From Prado023 sp963736425 (GTDB taxonomy: Bacteria; Actinomycetota; Actinomycetes; S36-B12; CAIYMF01): DNA of 34,233 bases. Shown here one piece after another: positions 1 through 7,866 of this stretch (position 1 is its first letter; every line of letters begins with the position of its first letter). A program made the translations under genes and the position numbers. The notes beneath the pieces are model-generated. The model was not told where the DNA came from. It ran no database searches and worked only from the letters and a program-made list of their open reading frames with translations. The stretch is taken from contig CAVTOX010000039.1 of the NCBI GenBank assembly GCA_963736425.1, forward strand, positions 1 to 34,233, read 5' to 3'.

Positions 1-11
1 GCTCTCGTGGT

Positions 12-36
12 GAAGGCCCCCCTCGTGGGGGCCTTC
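12..36 (+). terminator. Terminator-like hairpin, copy 1
   Basis: A perfect 10-bp stem GAAGGCCCCC / GGGGGCCTTC closes a 5-base loop. There is no T-tract, which is usual for terminator hairpins in high-GC actinobacteria. It probably ends the gene that lies left of the window, which is not visible. Confidence 0.6.
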
Positions 37-114
37 GGCATGAGGGTGGGGGACCTTGGAATCGGGAGGAGGCTGGCAACGCCAGCCGATGGATCCGTCA
101 CCCGCTCTCGTGGT

Positions 115-139
115 GAAGGCCCCCCTTGTGGGGGCCTTC
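115..139 (+). terminator. Terminator-like hairpin, copy 2
   Basis: This is the same 10-bp stem as at 12-36, with loop cttgt in place of ctcgt. It is the duplicated copy and would double the termination strength ahead of the RNase J gene. Confidence 0.55.
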
Positions 140-210
140 GGCATGAGGGTGGGGGACCTTGGAATCGGGAGGAGGATGGCTACGCCAGCCGACCGGCGGC
201 CAGACACGGC

Positions 211-232
211 CCGGTCCGGTCCGGTCCGGTCC
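211..232. repeat. Short tandem repeat CCGGT x4
   Basis: Four consecutive CCGGT units followed by CC lie between the duplicated hairpins and the RNase J start. This is a simple 5-bp repeat that could vary in copy number. No function is evident. Confidence 0.8.
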
Positions 233-306
233 ATGGGACTCGACCAGGTGACTGCAGTCCAGCCGCCCGGGATCAGGTAGGGCTCGTTTCCTGAGAGACT
301 GGCCCC

Positions 307-1992
307 ATGAGCCATCCGCATCCCGAACTCGGCCCCCCGCCCCCGTTGCCCGAGGGCGGCCTGCGGGTCGTCCCGCTCGGGGGACTCGGTGAGATCGGGC
401 GGAACATGACCGTCTTCGAGTTCGACGGTCGGCTCCTGGTCGTGGACTGCGGCGTGCTCTTCCCCGAGGAGACCCAGCCCGGGGTCGACGTGATCCTGCC
501 GGACTTCACCTGGATCCGTGACCGGCTCGACGCCATCGAGGCGATCGTGCTCACCCACGGACACGAGGACCACATCGGCGGCGTCCCCTACCTCCTGCGC
601 GAGCGCCCGGACATCCCGCTGGTCGGCTCCCGGCTGACGCTGGCGTTCATCGCCTCGAAGCTCAAGGAGCACCGGATCACCCCGGTCACCGTGCAGGTCG
701 CGGAGGGCGATCGCCGACCGTTCGGAGCCTTCGACTGCGAGTTCGTCGCCGTCAACCACTCCATCCCTGACGGGCTGGCGGTCGCGATCCGCACCCCCGC
801 CGGCATGGTCCTGGCCACCGGGGACTTCAAGATGGACCAGTTCCCGCTGGACGCCCGGGTCACCGACCTGCGCGCCTTCGCCCGGCTCGGTGAGGAGGGC
901 GTCGACCTGTTCATGACCGACTCCACCAACGCCGACGTCCCCGGGTTCACCATCTCCGAGCGCGACCTGGCCCCGGCGATCGAGGAGGTGTTCCGCACCG
1001 CACCGCGGCGGATCATCGTCTCCAGCTTCGCCAGCCACGTGCACCGGATCCAGCAGGTCCTCGACGCCGCCCACCATCACGGCCGCAAGGTCGCGTTCGT
1101 GGGCCGGTCGATGGTGCGCAACATGGGCATCGCCCGCGACCTGGGCTACCTCACGATCCCCGAGGGCCTGGTGATGAACCTCAAGGAGATCAAGAACCTC
1201 CCGGACAACAAGATCACGCTGGTCTCCACCGGGTCGCAGGGCGAGCCGATGGCCGCCCTGGCGCGGATGGCCAACCGCGACCACGAGATCCGGATCGGCC
1301 CGGGCGACACCGTCCTGCTGGCCAGCTCGCTGATCCCCGGCAACGAGAACGCCATCTACCGGGTCATCAACGCCCTCACCCGGTACGGCGCCAACGTGGT
1401 GCACAAGGGCAACGCGAAGGTGCACGTCTCGGGGCACGCCAGCGCCGGGGAGCTGGCCTACTGCTACAACATCGTGAAGCCCGGCAACGTGATGCCGATC
1501 CACGGGGAGTGGCGCCACATGTCCGAGAACGCGGCGATCGCCATCCGCACCGGCGTGCCGGCCGAGAACGTGGTCATCGCCGAGGACGGCGTCGTCGTGG
1601 ACCTCATCGATCGGACGGCGAGGATCACCGGCAAGGTGCCGGCCGGGTACGTCTACGTCGACGGGATGACCGTCGGCGGAGCCACGGAGGCATCGCTGAA
1701 GGACCGTCGCACCCTGGCTGAGGAGGGGCTGGTCACGATCGTGGCCATCGTCGATGCCGACACCGGTCGGTTGGCCGAGCCCCCGGACTTCCTGACCCGC
1801 GGCCTGGTCAACAGCACGACGATGTTCGCCGAGGTGGTGCCGCACATCGACAGGGCCCTGGCCAAGGCGGCCGATGACGGCATCGGCGACCAGCACCAGC
1901 TCGAGCAGATCATCCACCGGACCGTCAGCCGCTGGGTGTTCAAGACCTACCGGCGCAACCCGGTGATCATGGCGATCGTCATCGACGCGTAG
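307..1992 (+). CDS. rnj: Ribonuclease J (metallo-beta-lactamase/beta-CASP RNase)
   Basis: 561 residues, the usual length for bacterial RNase J. The enzyme has 5'-3' exonuclease and endonuclease activity in mRNA decay and rRNA maturation in the cytoplasm. The metallo-beta-lactamase zinc motif HGHEDH sits at residues 84-89, after the typical N-terminal stretch GGLGEIGRN. The beta-CASP part follows, with a late motif GHAS near residue 378 and a C-terminal domain. There is a Pro-rich 17-residue N-terminal extension. The ATG at 307 starts the family-like sequence and has no clear Shine-Dalgarno site; a hexamer GAGACT (295-300) lies six bases before it. The gene converges on nagA with only two bases between the stop codons. 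Confidence 0.95.
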   Translation: MSHPHPELGPPPPLPEGGLRVVPLGGLGEIGRNMTVFEFDGRLLVVDCGVLFPEETQPGVDVILPDFTWIRDRLDAIEAIVLTHGHEDHIGGVPYLLRERPDIPLVGSRLTLAFIASKLKEHRITPVTVQVAEGDRRPFGAFDCEFVAVNHSIPDGLAVAIRTPAGMVLATGDFKMDQFPLDARVTDLRAFARLGEEGVDLFMTDSTNADVPGFTISERDLAPAIEEVFRTAPRRIIVSSFASHVHRIQQVLDAAHHHGRKVAFVGRSMVRNMGIARDLGYLTIPEGLVMNLKEIKNLPDNKITLVSTGSQGEPMAALARMANRDHEIRIGPGDTVLLASSLIPGNENAIYRVINALTRYGANVVHKGNAKVHVSGHASAGELAYCYNIVKPGNVMPIHGEWRHMSENAAIAIRTGVPAENVVIAEDGVVVDLIDRTARITGKVPAGYVYVDGMTVGGATEASLKDRRTLAEEGLVTIVAIVDADTGRLAEPPDFLTRGLVNSTTMFAEVVPHIDRALAKAADDGIGDQHQLEQIIHRTVSRWVFKTYRRNPVIMAIVIDA

Positions 1993-1994
1993 CC

Positions 1995-3152
1995 CTACCT
2001 GCCCTGGTCAGCGGCCTGGATCTCCTGGCCGCCGATCCACACGCGGCGGGGGAACCAGTCGGCGTCCCACCACACGAGGTCCGCGAGCGCCTCGGGGGCG
2101 ATCCGGCCGATGTCGCTGCGGTTCAGCGACCGGGCGGCCACCTCCGTGCAGGACGCCAGCACGGTGGCCGGGTCCATTCCCGCTGCCACCATCCGGCGGA
2201 CGCCCTCGTCGAGGACGATCCCGGCCCCGGCGATCGTCCCGTCCTCGCGGCGCCCGAGCCCGAAGTCGTCGTTCTCGACCGGCTGGCCACCGAACAACAG
2301 CGGCGTGTGGTTGGGCAGGCCTGCGGTCACGATGGCGTCAGTGACCCCGATCGCCCGACCGGGCGCGGCCGCGAAGACGATCTTCACGGCCGCCGCGACC
2401 ACGTGCTGGCCGTCGATGATCGTGCCGATGAAGAAGCGCTCATCGGTCATCACCGCGCCCGGGACGCCCGGCTCCCGATGGCTGAACGGACGCTGCGCGT
2501 TGAAGATGTGGGTCGACATCGTCGCCCCGGCGTCCGCAGCGGCCCAGACCTGCTCAGCGGATGCGTCGGAGTGACCGACGGACACGATGATCCCCTCGCC
2601 CACCAGCCGACGGATGGCGTCGAGGGCGTGGTCGCGCTCCGGTGCGAGGGTGACGGTGAGCAGCGTCTCCTTCGTCGCCGGATGACCGAGGAGCACGTCG
2701 AGGGCCTCATCCGTCGGGTCGCGCATGCACTCGGCCCGATGCGCGCCCTTGCGCGCCTCGGAGATGAACGGACCCTCCAGGTGCACACCGAGGATCCGGC
2801 AGGTCGGTCGGCCATCCGCGGCGTCGCGGGCAGCCTTCGCCCGGCTGAAGGCCTCGTTGAGCTCATCGAGGGGCGCGGTGATGATGGTCGGCTGCAGGCC
2901 AGTGACGCCCCGCGCCGCCAGCCCAGCGAGCACCTCCTCCCACTGCTCGGGAGTGGCATCGGCGAAGTCCGCACCGAAGGAGCCGTTGTTCTGCAGGTCC
3001 ATCAGGCCGGGGGTCAGGACACCGGACCCGAGGTCGATGTCGGCCGCGGCCCCGTCGCCGACCGCGGTGATCCGGTCCCCGTCGATGGTCAGCGTCCGGG
3101 GACCGACCAGACGGCCGCTCTCGAGCAGCTGGGCGCACCTGATCGTGGTCAT
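1995..3152 (-). CDS. nagA: N-acetylglucosamine-6-phosphate deacetylase
   Basis: 385 residues. It removes the acetyl group from GlcNAc-6-phosphate, giving glucosamine-6-phosphate and acetate, in amino-sugar and cell-wall recycling in the cytosol. Family marks in order: DLQNNG near residue 52, HLEGPF (H124, E126), the metal ligands H194 (VGHSD) and H215 (STHIFNA), and the catalytic D272 in GVTDA. The frame is open further upstream, but the ATG at 3152 has an AGGAGGGG ribosome-binding site nine bases before it and begins the family-typical MTTIRC. No other amino-sugar gene is nearby, so it seems to act as a single unit. Confidence 0.93.
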   Translation of the reverse strand: MTTIRCAQLLESGRLVGPRTLTIDGDRITAVGDGAAADIDLGSGVLTPGLMDLQNNGSFGADFADATPEQWEEVLAGLAARGVTGLQPTIITAPLDELNEAFSRAKAARDAADGRPTCRILGVHLEGPFISEARKGAHRAECMRDPTDEALDVLLGHPATKETLLTVTLAPERDHALDAIRRLVGEGIIVSVGHSDASAEQVWAAADAGATMSTHIFNAQRPFSHREPGVPGAVMTDERFFIGTIIDGQHVVAAAVKIVFAAAPGRAIGVTDAIVTAGLPNHTPLLFGGQPVENDDFGLGRREDGTIAGAGIVLDEGVRRMVAAGMDPATVLASCTEVAARSLNRSDIGRIAPEALADLVWWDADWFPRRVWIGGQEIQAADQGR

Positions 3153-3192
3153 GGCCCATCCCCTCCTCTGCCGTGCGGGATCCGTTCGATCG

Positions 3193-3198
3193 ACCGTA
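3193..3198 (-). promoter_or_regulatory. Candidate -10 box for nagA
   Basis: TACGGT on the minus strand fits the actinobacterial TAnnnT -10 and would place the transcript start about 34 bases before the nagA ATG. No clear -35 is seen. Confidence 0.35.
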
Positions 3199-3232
3199 CC
3201 GCCGAGCGTGGCGCTGATTCCGCGTGGTTGGG

Positions 3233-3260
3233 CCAATCCGCAGGGCGCTCGCCGGCGAAC
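3233..3260 (+). promoter_or_regulatory. SigK-like ECF promoter of dipZ
   Basis: CCAATCC (3233-3239), 16 bases, CGAAC (3256-3260). The same two boxes with the same spacing recur before the thioredoxin lipoprotein at 5049-5076. The pattern resembles the reported M. tuberculosis SigK promoter (CCATCC ... CCGAAT). The dipZ GTG lies eight bases past the -10, so the transcript would be leaderless or nearly so. The assignment to SigK is inferred from the pair and from the sigK gene in the same cluster. Confidence 0.6.
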
Positions 3261-3267
3261 AACTCCC

Positions 3268-5037
3268 GTGCTGACCCTCCTGGCAATTGGCTTCGTGGCC
3301 GGTCTGGTGACCGCGCTGTCCCCGTGCGTCCTGCCCGTGCTGCCGGGGATCCTCGCGGCATCCTCGCTGACGGCCGGTAGTGCCGCAGTGGCGGGCGGGG
3401 CCGGCCCTGGAACCGGGTCTGTGGCGGTGGCGGCCACCCCACTGGTCACCCGCCGGCGGCCCTACTTGATCGTCGCCGGACTCCTCACGTCGTTCACCCT
3501 CCTGACCCTGCTGGGCGCCACGCTGATCGCGGTGCTCGGGGTTCCCGAGGGCCTGCTGCGGGGGATCGCCCTGGTGACCATCATCGGGGTCGGCCTGGGC
3601 CTGCTCATCCCGGGGATCGGCCACCAGCTGGAGAAGATCTTCTACCGGTTCCCGAACCGGGGGCCCGTCCGCGGTGGGTCGGCGTTCGTGTTCGGCCTGA
3701 CCCTCGGAGTGGTGTTCGTCCCGTGCGCCGGACCGGTGCTCGCCGCCATCACCGTCCTGGCGGCGTCCCAGGGCCTCAGCGCCGGGCTGGTCGTCCTCAC
3801 CGTGGCCTTCGCCGCCGGGCTGGCGATCCCCCTGCTGCTCGTGGCTCGTCTGGGCGTCGGCGCGGGGCGGCGGCTGGCAAACCGGATGCCCACGGTGCGC
3901 AAGGTGGCGGGCGCGGTCTTCCTGATCACGGGCCTGGCGATGGCGTTCGGGCTGGCTGATGCCGTGCAGCGCGCGGTGCCGGGCTACGTGGCGGTGGTTC
4001 AGCAGCGCCTGGAGGACAACGACACCGCCCGCGGCGCACTGGACGCACTGCGCTCTGACCCCCAACCTGCCGAGGCCGCTGCTGCTCCCGTCGGGGAGCA
4101 GACGTTCGACGAGTGCTCCCAGAACTCCGCGGTGCTCGCCGACTGCGGGAAGGCCCCGGAGCTCACCGGCATCGTCGACTGGCTGAACACCCCCGAGGAT
4201 GCGCCCCTGTCCCTGGCTGGCCTAAAGGCCGAGGGCCGGGTCGTGCTGGTGGACTTCTGGACCTACTCCTGCATCAACTGCCAACGCACGCTTCCCTACA
4301 TCACCGCCTGGGATGCGGCCTACCGCGACCAGGGCCTGACCGTCATCGGGGTGCACTCCCCGGAGTTCGCGTTCGAGCGCGAGGTGGCCAACGTCGCCGA
4401 GCGGGCGAAGGACTTCGGCGTCGAGTACCCGATCGCGATCGACAACGACTTCAGGACCTGGCGCGCCTACGACCAGCGCTTCTGGCCGGCGCACTACCTG
4501 ATCGACCGCTCGGGAACCGTCCGCCAGGTCCACTACGGCGAGGGTGCCTACAAGGAGACCGAGGCCCTGATCCGCGAGCTGCTCGCCGAGGAGGGAGCTC
4601 CAGTGGCCCAGAGCGCAGTCACCCCCGCAACCCAGGAGGCGAACCAGGCCCAGACCCCGGAGACCTACCTCGGCTTCGCCCGAGCGCGGGGCTACACCCA
4701 CGAGATCACCAAGGACCGGCCTGCCGAGTACACCTCCGATCCGGCTGCGACGGGGCCAGCCGACGGAGTCACGCTCAGCGGCACCTGGACCGTCCGCGAC
4801 GAGGAGGCGGAGGCTGGCCCGGACGCCGGACTGACCCTGGGCTACTCCGCAGCCAAGGTGTTCCTCGTCCTCGGCGGGGAGGGGACCGCCACCGTCACCG
4901 ACGGGACAACGACCCGCGAGATCGAGGTCTCGGGGGCACCCACCCTGTACGAGCTGCGTGCGGGTCCCGCGCGACGCTCGACGCTGACCCTTGACCTTGA
5001 GCAGGGGTTGTCGGCCTACGCCTTCACCTTCGGCTGA
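3268..5037 (+). CDS. dipZ: DipZ-type thiol-disulfide protein: CcdA membrane domain fused to TlpA/thioredoxin domain
   Basis: 589 residues. It is an inner-membrane electron carrier that passes reducing power from cytosolic thioredoxin to an extracytoplasmic thioredoxin-like domain. Residues 1-250 are a CcdA/DsbD-type membrane domain with the paired cysteines C20 (SPCVLP) and C153 (VPCAGP). A TlpA-like domain follows, with the active site CINC (C335, C338) after DFWTYS. The last ~130 residues are a beta-rich domain like that at the C-terminus of mycobacterial DipZ. The frame is open far upstream; the GTG at 3268 gives the family start VLTLLAIGF and sits just behind an ECF-type promoter, so the upstream GTG at 3208 is unlikely. 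It is the first gene of the redox module. Confidence 0.9.
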   Translation: MLTLLAIGFVAGLVTALSPCVLPVLPGILAASSLTAGSAAVAGGAGPGTGSVAVAATPLVTRRRPYLIVAGLLTSFTLLTLLGATLIAVLGVPEGLLRGIALVTIIGVGLGLLIPGIGHQLEKIFYRFPNRGPVRGGSAFVFGLTLGVVFVPCAGPVLAAITVLAASQGLSAGLVVLTVAFAAGLAIPLLLVARLGVGAGRRLANRMPTVRKVAGAVFLITGLAMAFGLADAVQRAVPGYVAVVQQRLEDNDTARGALDALRSDPQPAEAAAAPVGEQTFDECSQNSAVLADCGKAPELTGIVDWLNTPEDAPLSLAGLKAEGRVVLVDFWTYSCINCQRTLPYITAWDAAYRDQGLTVIGVHSPEFAFEREVANVAERAKDFGVEYPIAIDNDFRTWRAYDQRFWPAHYLIDRSGTVRQVHYGEGAYKETEALIRELLAEEGAPVAQSAVTPATQEANQAQTPETYLGFARARGYTHEITKDRPAEYTSDPAATGPADGVTLSGTWTVRDEEAEAGPDAGLTLGYSAAKVFLVLGGEGTATVTDGTTTREIEVSGAPTLYELRAGPARRSTLTLDLEQGLSAYAFTFG

Positions 5038-5048
5038 GCCGCCCCGGA

Positions 5049-5076
5049 CCAATCCGGCGCCCATTTCACAACGAAC
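5049..5076 (+). promoter_or_regulatory. SigK-like ECF promoter of the thioredoxin lipoprotein
   Basis: CCAATCC (5049-5055), 16 bases, CGAAC (5072-5076). Both boxes and the spacing equal those before dipZ at 3233-3260. A second, poorer match of the same kind (CCATTT-N15-CCGAAG, 5061-5087) overlaps it. Transcription would begin near 5083, leaving a leader of about 44 bases with a GAGAGG ribosome-binding site. Confidence 0.6.
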
Positions 5077-5126
5077 TCCCACCGAAGCACCGCTCGCCGC
5101 GGTCACCTGACGAGAGGCACCACGAC

Positions 5127-5654
5127 ATGAACCGCACCATCCCCGCCGCCCTGGCCCTGCTGCTCGGCCTCACACTCGCGGGGTGCGCCTCCGACGACAC
5201 CGCCGCCACGCCGGCAGCCGCCTCGGAGTCCGCCATGGAGAAGGAACCCAGCGCGTCGGCCATGGAGAAGGAGCCGAGTGAGTCGGCGATGGCGATGGAC
5301 CCGAGCGAGTCGGCGATGGCCGAGGACGCGGCCATGGCCAAGGAGGGTGCGTGGATCGACCAGGCTGCCTACCAGGCCGACGCCGCGAAGTTCCATGAGG
5401 CCGGTGATGTGGTCCTGTTCTTCAACGCCTCATGGTGCCCCACATGCAAGGCGACCGTGGAGAGCCTGGATTCCGCCGGGGTGCCGGCCGGGCTGACGGT
5501 CGTGAGCGTGGACTACGACGCCGCAACCGACCTGAAGAAGAGGTACGGGGTCACCGTGCAGCACACGTTCGTGCAGGTCGATGGACAGGGCAACCAGCTG
5601 GCGAAGTTCAGCGGAGCCCCGTCCGGCGAGGCGATCGCCTCCCAGACCGTCTGA
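5127..5654 (+). CDS. Thioredoxin-fold lipoprotein with Met-rich tandem repeats
   Basis: 175 residues. A lipoprotein signal ends at C20 (LAGC). Residues 34-69 form four imperfect 9-residue repeats of the type ESAMEKEPS, rich in Met, Glu and Ser. A small thioredoxin domain follows with active site WCPTC (C104, C107). It should sit on the outer face of the membrane and take electrons from the neighbouring CcdA or DipZ. The ATG at 5127 has a GAGAGG site nine bases upstream and starts the signal peptide. ccdA follows after 40 bases, so the two are probably co-transcribed. The substrate is unknown; the Met-rich repeats could bind copper or merely act as a spacer. Confidence 0.85.
   Translation: MNRTIPAALALLLGLTLAGCASDDTAATPAAASESAMEKEPSASAMEKEPSESAMAMDPSESAMAEDAAMAKEGAWIDQAAYQADAAKFHEAGDVVLFFNASWCPTCKATVESLDSAGVPAGLTVVSVDYDAATDLKKRYGVTVQHTFVQVDGQGNQLAKFSGAPSGEAIASQTV
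5226..5333 (+). repeat. Four 27-bp in-frame repeats inside the lipoprotein gene
   Basis: Units begin at 5226, 5253, 5280 and 5307. Each encodes nine residues around the core SAM. Units 1 and 2 are closest to each other, and the last unit is degenerate. Because 27 is a multiple of three, gain or loss of units keeps the frame and would change the distance between the lipid anchor and the thioredoxin domain. Confidence 0.85.
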
Positions 5655-5694
5655 CCGATCCGACTGCCGTCACCATCCACGAGGGCGAGGGGCC

Positions 5695-6493
5695 ATGATC
5701 GAGCTGTTCGGGGCGCTGGTCGCCGGGGTGCTGACCACCCTGGCGCCATGCGTCCTGCCGCTGCTGCCGATCATCGTCGGGGGCTCGATGGCCGGAGCAC
5801 TTGCCGAGGAGCGCGCGGAGTCCGCTGCCAGCGCCGTCGTCGGGGGCACCACCACGCAGCAGGTCGTGAAGGAACGCTCGGCGGTCACCCGAGCCCTGGT
5901 CATCACGATCTCGCTGGGCGCTGTCCATCCTGGTGTTCACCCTCGCCCTGAAGGCCACCACCGCCCTGATCGGCCTCCCACCGCAGACCTGGCAATGGGT
6001 CTCCGGCGGGGTGCTCATCGCACTGGGCGTTGTCGGGGCGTTCCCCGACCTCTGGGAGCGGCTGTCGGCGCGCCTGGGGTTGCAGTCCCGCTCGGCGACG
6101 AAGCTCGGGGCGGCTCGCCAGCGGGATGGGCTGTCCGGCGAGATCCTCACCGGTGCGGCCCTCGGCCCGGTCTTCACCTCGTGCTCGCCGCTCTACGGCT
6201 ACGTCATCGTGACGGTGCTGCCCGCCGAGCCCGTGCGCGGGCTGGTCCTGCTGGGCGCCTACATCGTCGGGCTGTGCCTCACGCTGCTGATCATCGCCCT
6301 GGCCGGGCAGCGGGTGGTGGCGCGCTTCGGCTGGGCGGCTGACTCGCACGGCTGGTTCCGCCGTGGCCTGGGCATCGTGTTCATCGTGGTCGGGCTGCTC
6401 GTGGCCACCGGGGCGATGAAGTCGATCGAGACCTGGATCGTGGTCAACGCCCCGTTCGCCCCGTGGAACCTCGACTCGCAGTTCATCGGGTGA
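5695..6493 (+). pseudogene. ccdA: Cytochrome c biogenesis/thiol transport protein CcdA, frameshifted by one extra G
   Basis: A CcdA-family membrane protein of about 265 residues once the frame is corrected. Reading from ATG 5695 (GAGGGG site before it) gives MIELFGALVAG and the hallmark APCVLPLLP with C19. The frame breaks at GGG 5916-5918. Removing one G yields ISLALSILVFT and continues in the second frame through VFTSCSPLYG (second cysteine) and several membrane helices to the TGA at 6491. The protein would carry electrons across the membrane to the adjacent thioredoxin lipoprotein. A sequencing error is the simplest explanation, because everything downstream is intact and conserved-looking. 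The sigma factor gene starts seven bases after the stop. Confidence 0.85.
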
Positions 6494-6500
6494 TGCGACC

Positions 6501-7073
6501 ATGAACCTCGTGACCCTGAGTGCCGCCGACCCCTCGCCCAGCGAGCTGGTCGCACGCGTGGCGCTGGGGGATGAGGACGCCTTCCGGAGGCTGTACCGGG
6601 CGCAGTCGTCGGCGGCCTACGGCCTCGCCCTGAGGGTGACCCGCGACGAGCACATGGCCCAGGACGTCCTGCAGGAAGCCTTCGCAGACCTGTGGGCGCA
6701 GGCCGGGCGCTTCGATCCGCAGACCTCGTCGGTGCGGTCCTGGATCACGATGCTCACGCACCGCCGTGCCGTCGACCGGGTCCGCCGTGAGCAGGGCGAC
6801 CGCGACCGGGTCTCGCGCTGGGCGACCTCCACGCGTGAGCGCGACCACGATTCCGTGGCGGAGGTGGTCGAGTTGCGCGCCGAGCATCGCCGCGTCCGGC
6901 AGGCCATGGAGGGCCTCTCCCGACTGCAGCGCGAGTCCCTCGAGCTGGCATTCCTCGGCGGGCTGACGCACACCGAGGTGGCCGAACGACTCGACATCCC
7001 CCTGGGCACGGCCAAGACCCGGATCCGCGATGCGCTGCGGTCCCTGCGCACGGAGTTGGAGGGAGACCTGTGA
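6501..7073 (+). CDS. sigK: ECF RNA polymerase sigma factor, SigK type
   Basis: 190 residues with sigma region 2 (about residues 15-95, including DVLQEAFADLW and the helix RSWITMLTHRRAVD) and region 4 (about 130-185, with the HTH around LTHTEVAERLDIPLGTAKTR). There are no cysteines, unlike M. tuberculosis SigK, where a disulfide tunes activity. The stop overlaps the GTG of the anti-sigma gene (GTGA at 7070-7073), so the pair is translationally coupled. Position directly behind dipZ, the thioredoxin lipoprotein and ccdA, plus the RskA-type partner, supports the SigK call. Its likely targets are the two CCAATCC-N16-CGAAC promoters. Confidence 0.88.
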   Translation: MNLVTLSAADPSPSELVARVALGDEDAFRRLYRAQSSAAYGLALRVTRDEHMAQDVLQEAFADLWAQAGRFDPQTSSVRSWITMLTHRRAVDRVRREQGDRDRVSRWATSTRERDHDSVAEVVELRAEHRRVRQAMEGLSRLQRESLELAFLGGLTHTEVAERLDIPLGTAKTRIRDALRSLRTELEGDL

Positions 7074-7850
7074 ACGACAACCACGACCTGCTGGGCGCCT
7101 ACTGCACCGATGCCCTGGACGCCGACGAGCGAGCCGCCTTCGAGGAGCATCTCGGCCACCTGCGCCGAGTGCCGCGACGAGGCTGCGGACTTCCGTGAGG
7201 TTCTCGCCGCCCTGGCCGACGCCCACCCCGTGCACCCACCGAGCGCACTGGAGGATGCGGTCGTGGCCGGTGCCGTTCGGGGGCGAGCGGACACCCCTGA
7301 GGCGCTGGCTCCCAGCACCTCGGAGTCCGCCACGCCCGCTGCGACCGGCGGCACCTCAGCGGCCACCGTGACCCCGCTGGTCCCGGCCTGGCGCCGGGCG
7401 GCCCCATGGATGGCCGCCGCCGCCGCGGGAGCGCTGCTCTTCGCTGGAGGGGTCGGCCTCGGGCGGTCCCAGGCGCCGGCGGAGTCCGCCTCCCCGGACG
7501 GCGACCTGGCCGCTGTCGTTGCGGTCGCCTCCGCGGCCGACGCGCACGTCCTGCCCGTGGAGCTCATGGGCACGCAGTCCCGGGTGGTGATGAGCGGGGA
7601 GATGGACAAGGCCGTGTTCCTGGCCTCCGAGCTGCCGATGCCGGCCAAGGGGATGGTCTACCAGGTGTGGACCGTGGCCGAGGACGGGCAGATGACCTCC
7701 GCCGGGTCGTTCACCCCGGACGCCAACGGGCACCTCGTGGCCGTCCTCGAGGGCAGTGCAGCCGGGGTCGACAAGTTCATGATCACCATGGAGCCCCCGG
7801 GCGGGTCGGAGCACCCGAGCGGGGAGATGCTCGCCGAGATCGACACATAG
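7070..7850 (+). pseudogene. rskA: Anti-sigma-K factor RskA, frameshifted by one extra G
   Basis: A membrane anti-sigma factor of about 259 residues after correction. The GTG at 7070 overlaps the sigK stop. The frame breaks at GG 7154-7155. With one G removed, the protein reads HLATCAECRDE, which restores an exact HX3CX2C zinc-anti-sigma motif. Downstream come a linker, one membrane segment (about APWMAAAAAGALLFAGGVGLG) and an extracytoplasmic RskA C-terminal domain containing YQVWTVAEDG. The cytoplasmic part would hold SigK; cleavage in or near the membrane would release it. As it stands the frame from the GTG stops early, after the divergent tail. Sequencing error is likely, since the motif is perfect after repair. 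Confidence 0.85.
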
Positions 7851-7866
7851 CCTGAGCGCCCACAGC

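Larger units (their letters stand above)
1..192. repeat. 103-bp tandem duplication in the gene-free left end
   Basis: Copy 1 (1-103) is followed directly by copy 2 (104-192, then diverging). Over the 89 shared positions I count three differences: 24/127, 73/176 and 78/181. Each copy holds a strong terminator-like hairpin and a second small hairpin, a 7-bp stem with loop aac at 71-87 in copy 1, which has one mismatch in copy 2. The first 306 bases hold no convincing gene. They look like the 3' flank of an upstream gene plus the leader of RNase J. Confidence 0.9.

Noticed and set aside
7..294. Open frame of 95 codons across the left tandem repeat
   Set aside because: It is the translation of the duplicated terminator region, without a ribosome-binding site or any family resemblance.
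2725..3267. Upstream extension of the dipZ frame
   Set aside because: It lies over nagA on the other strand and ahead of the ECF promoter; the family start is at 3268.
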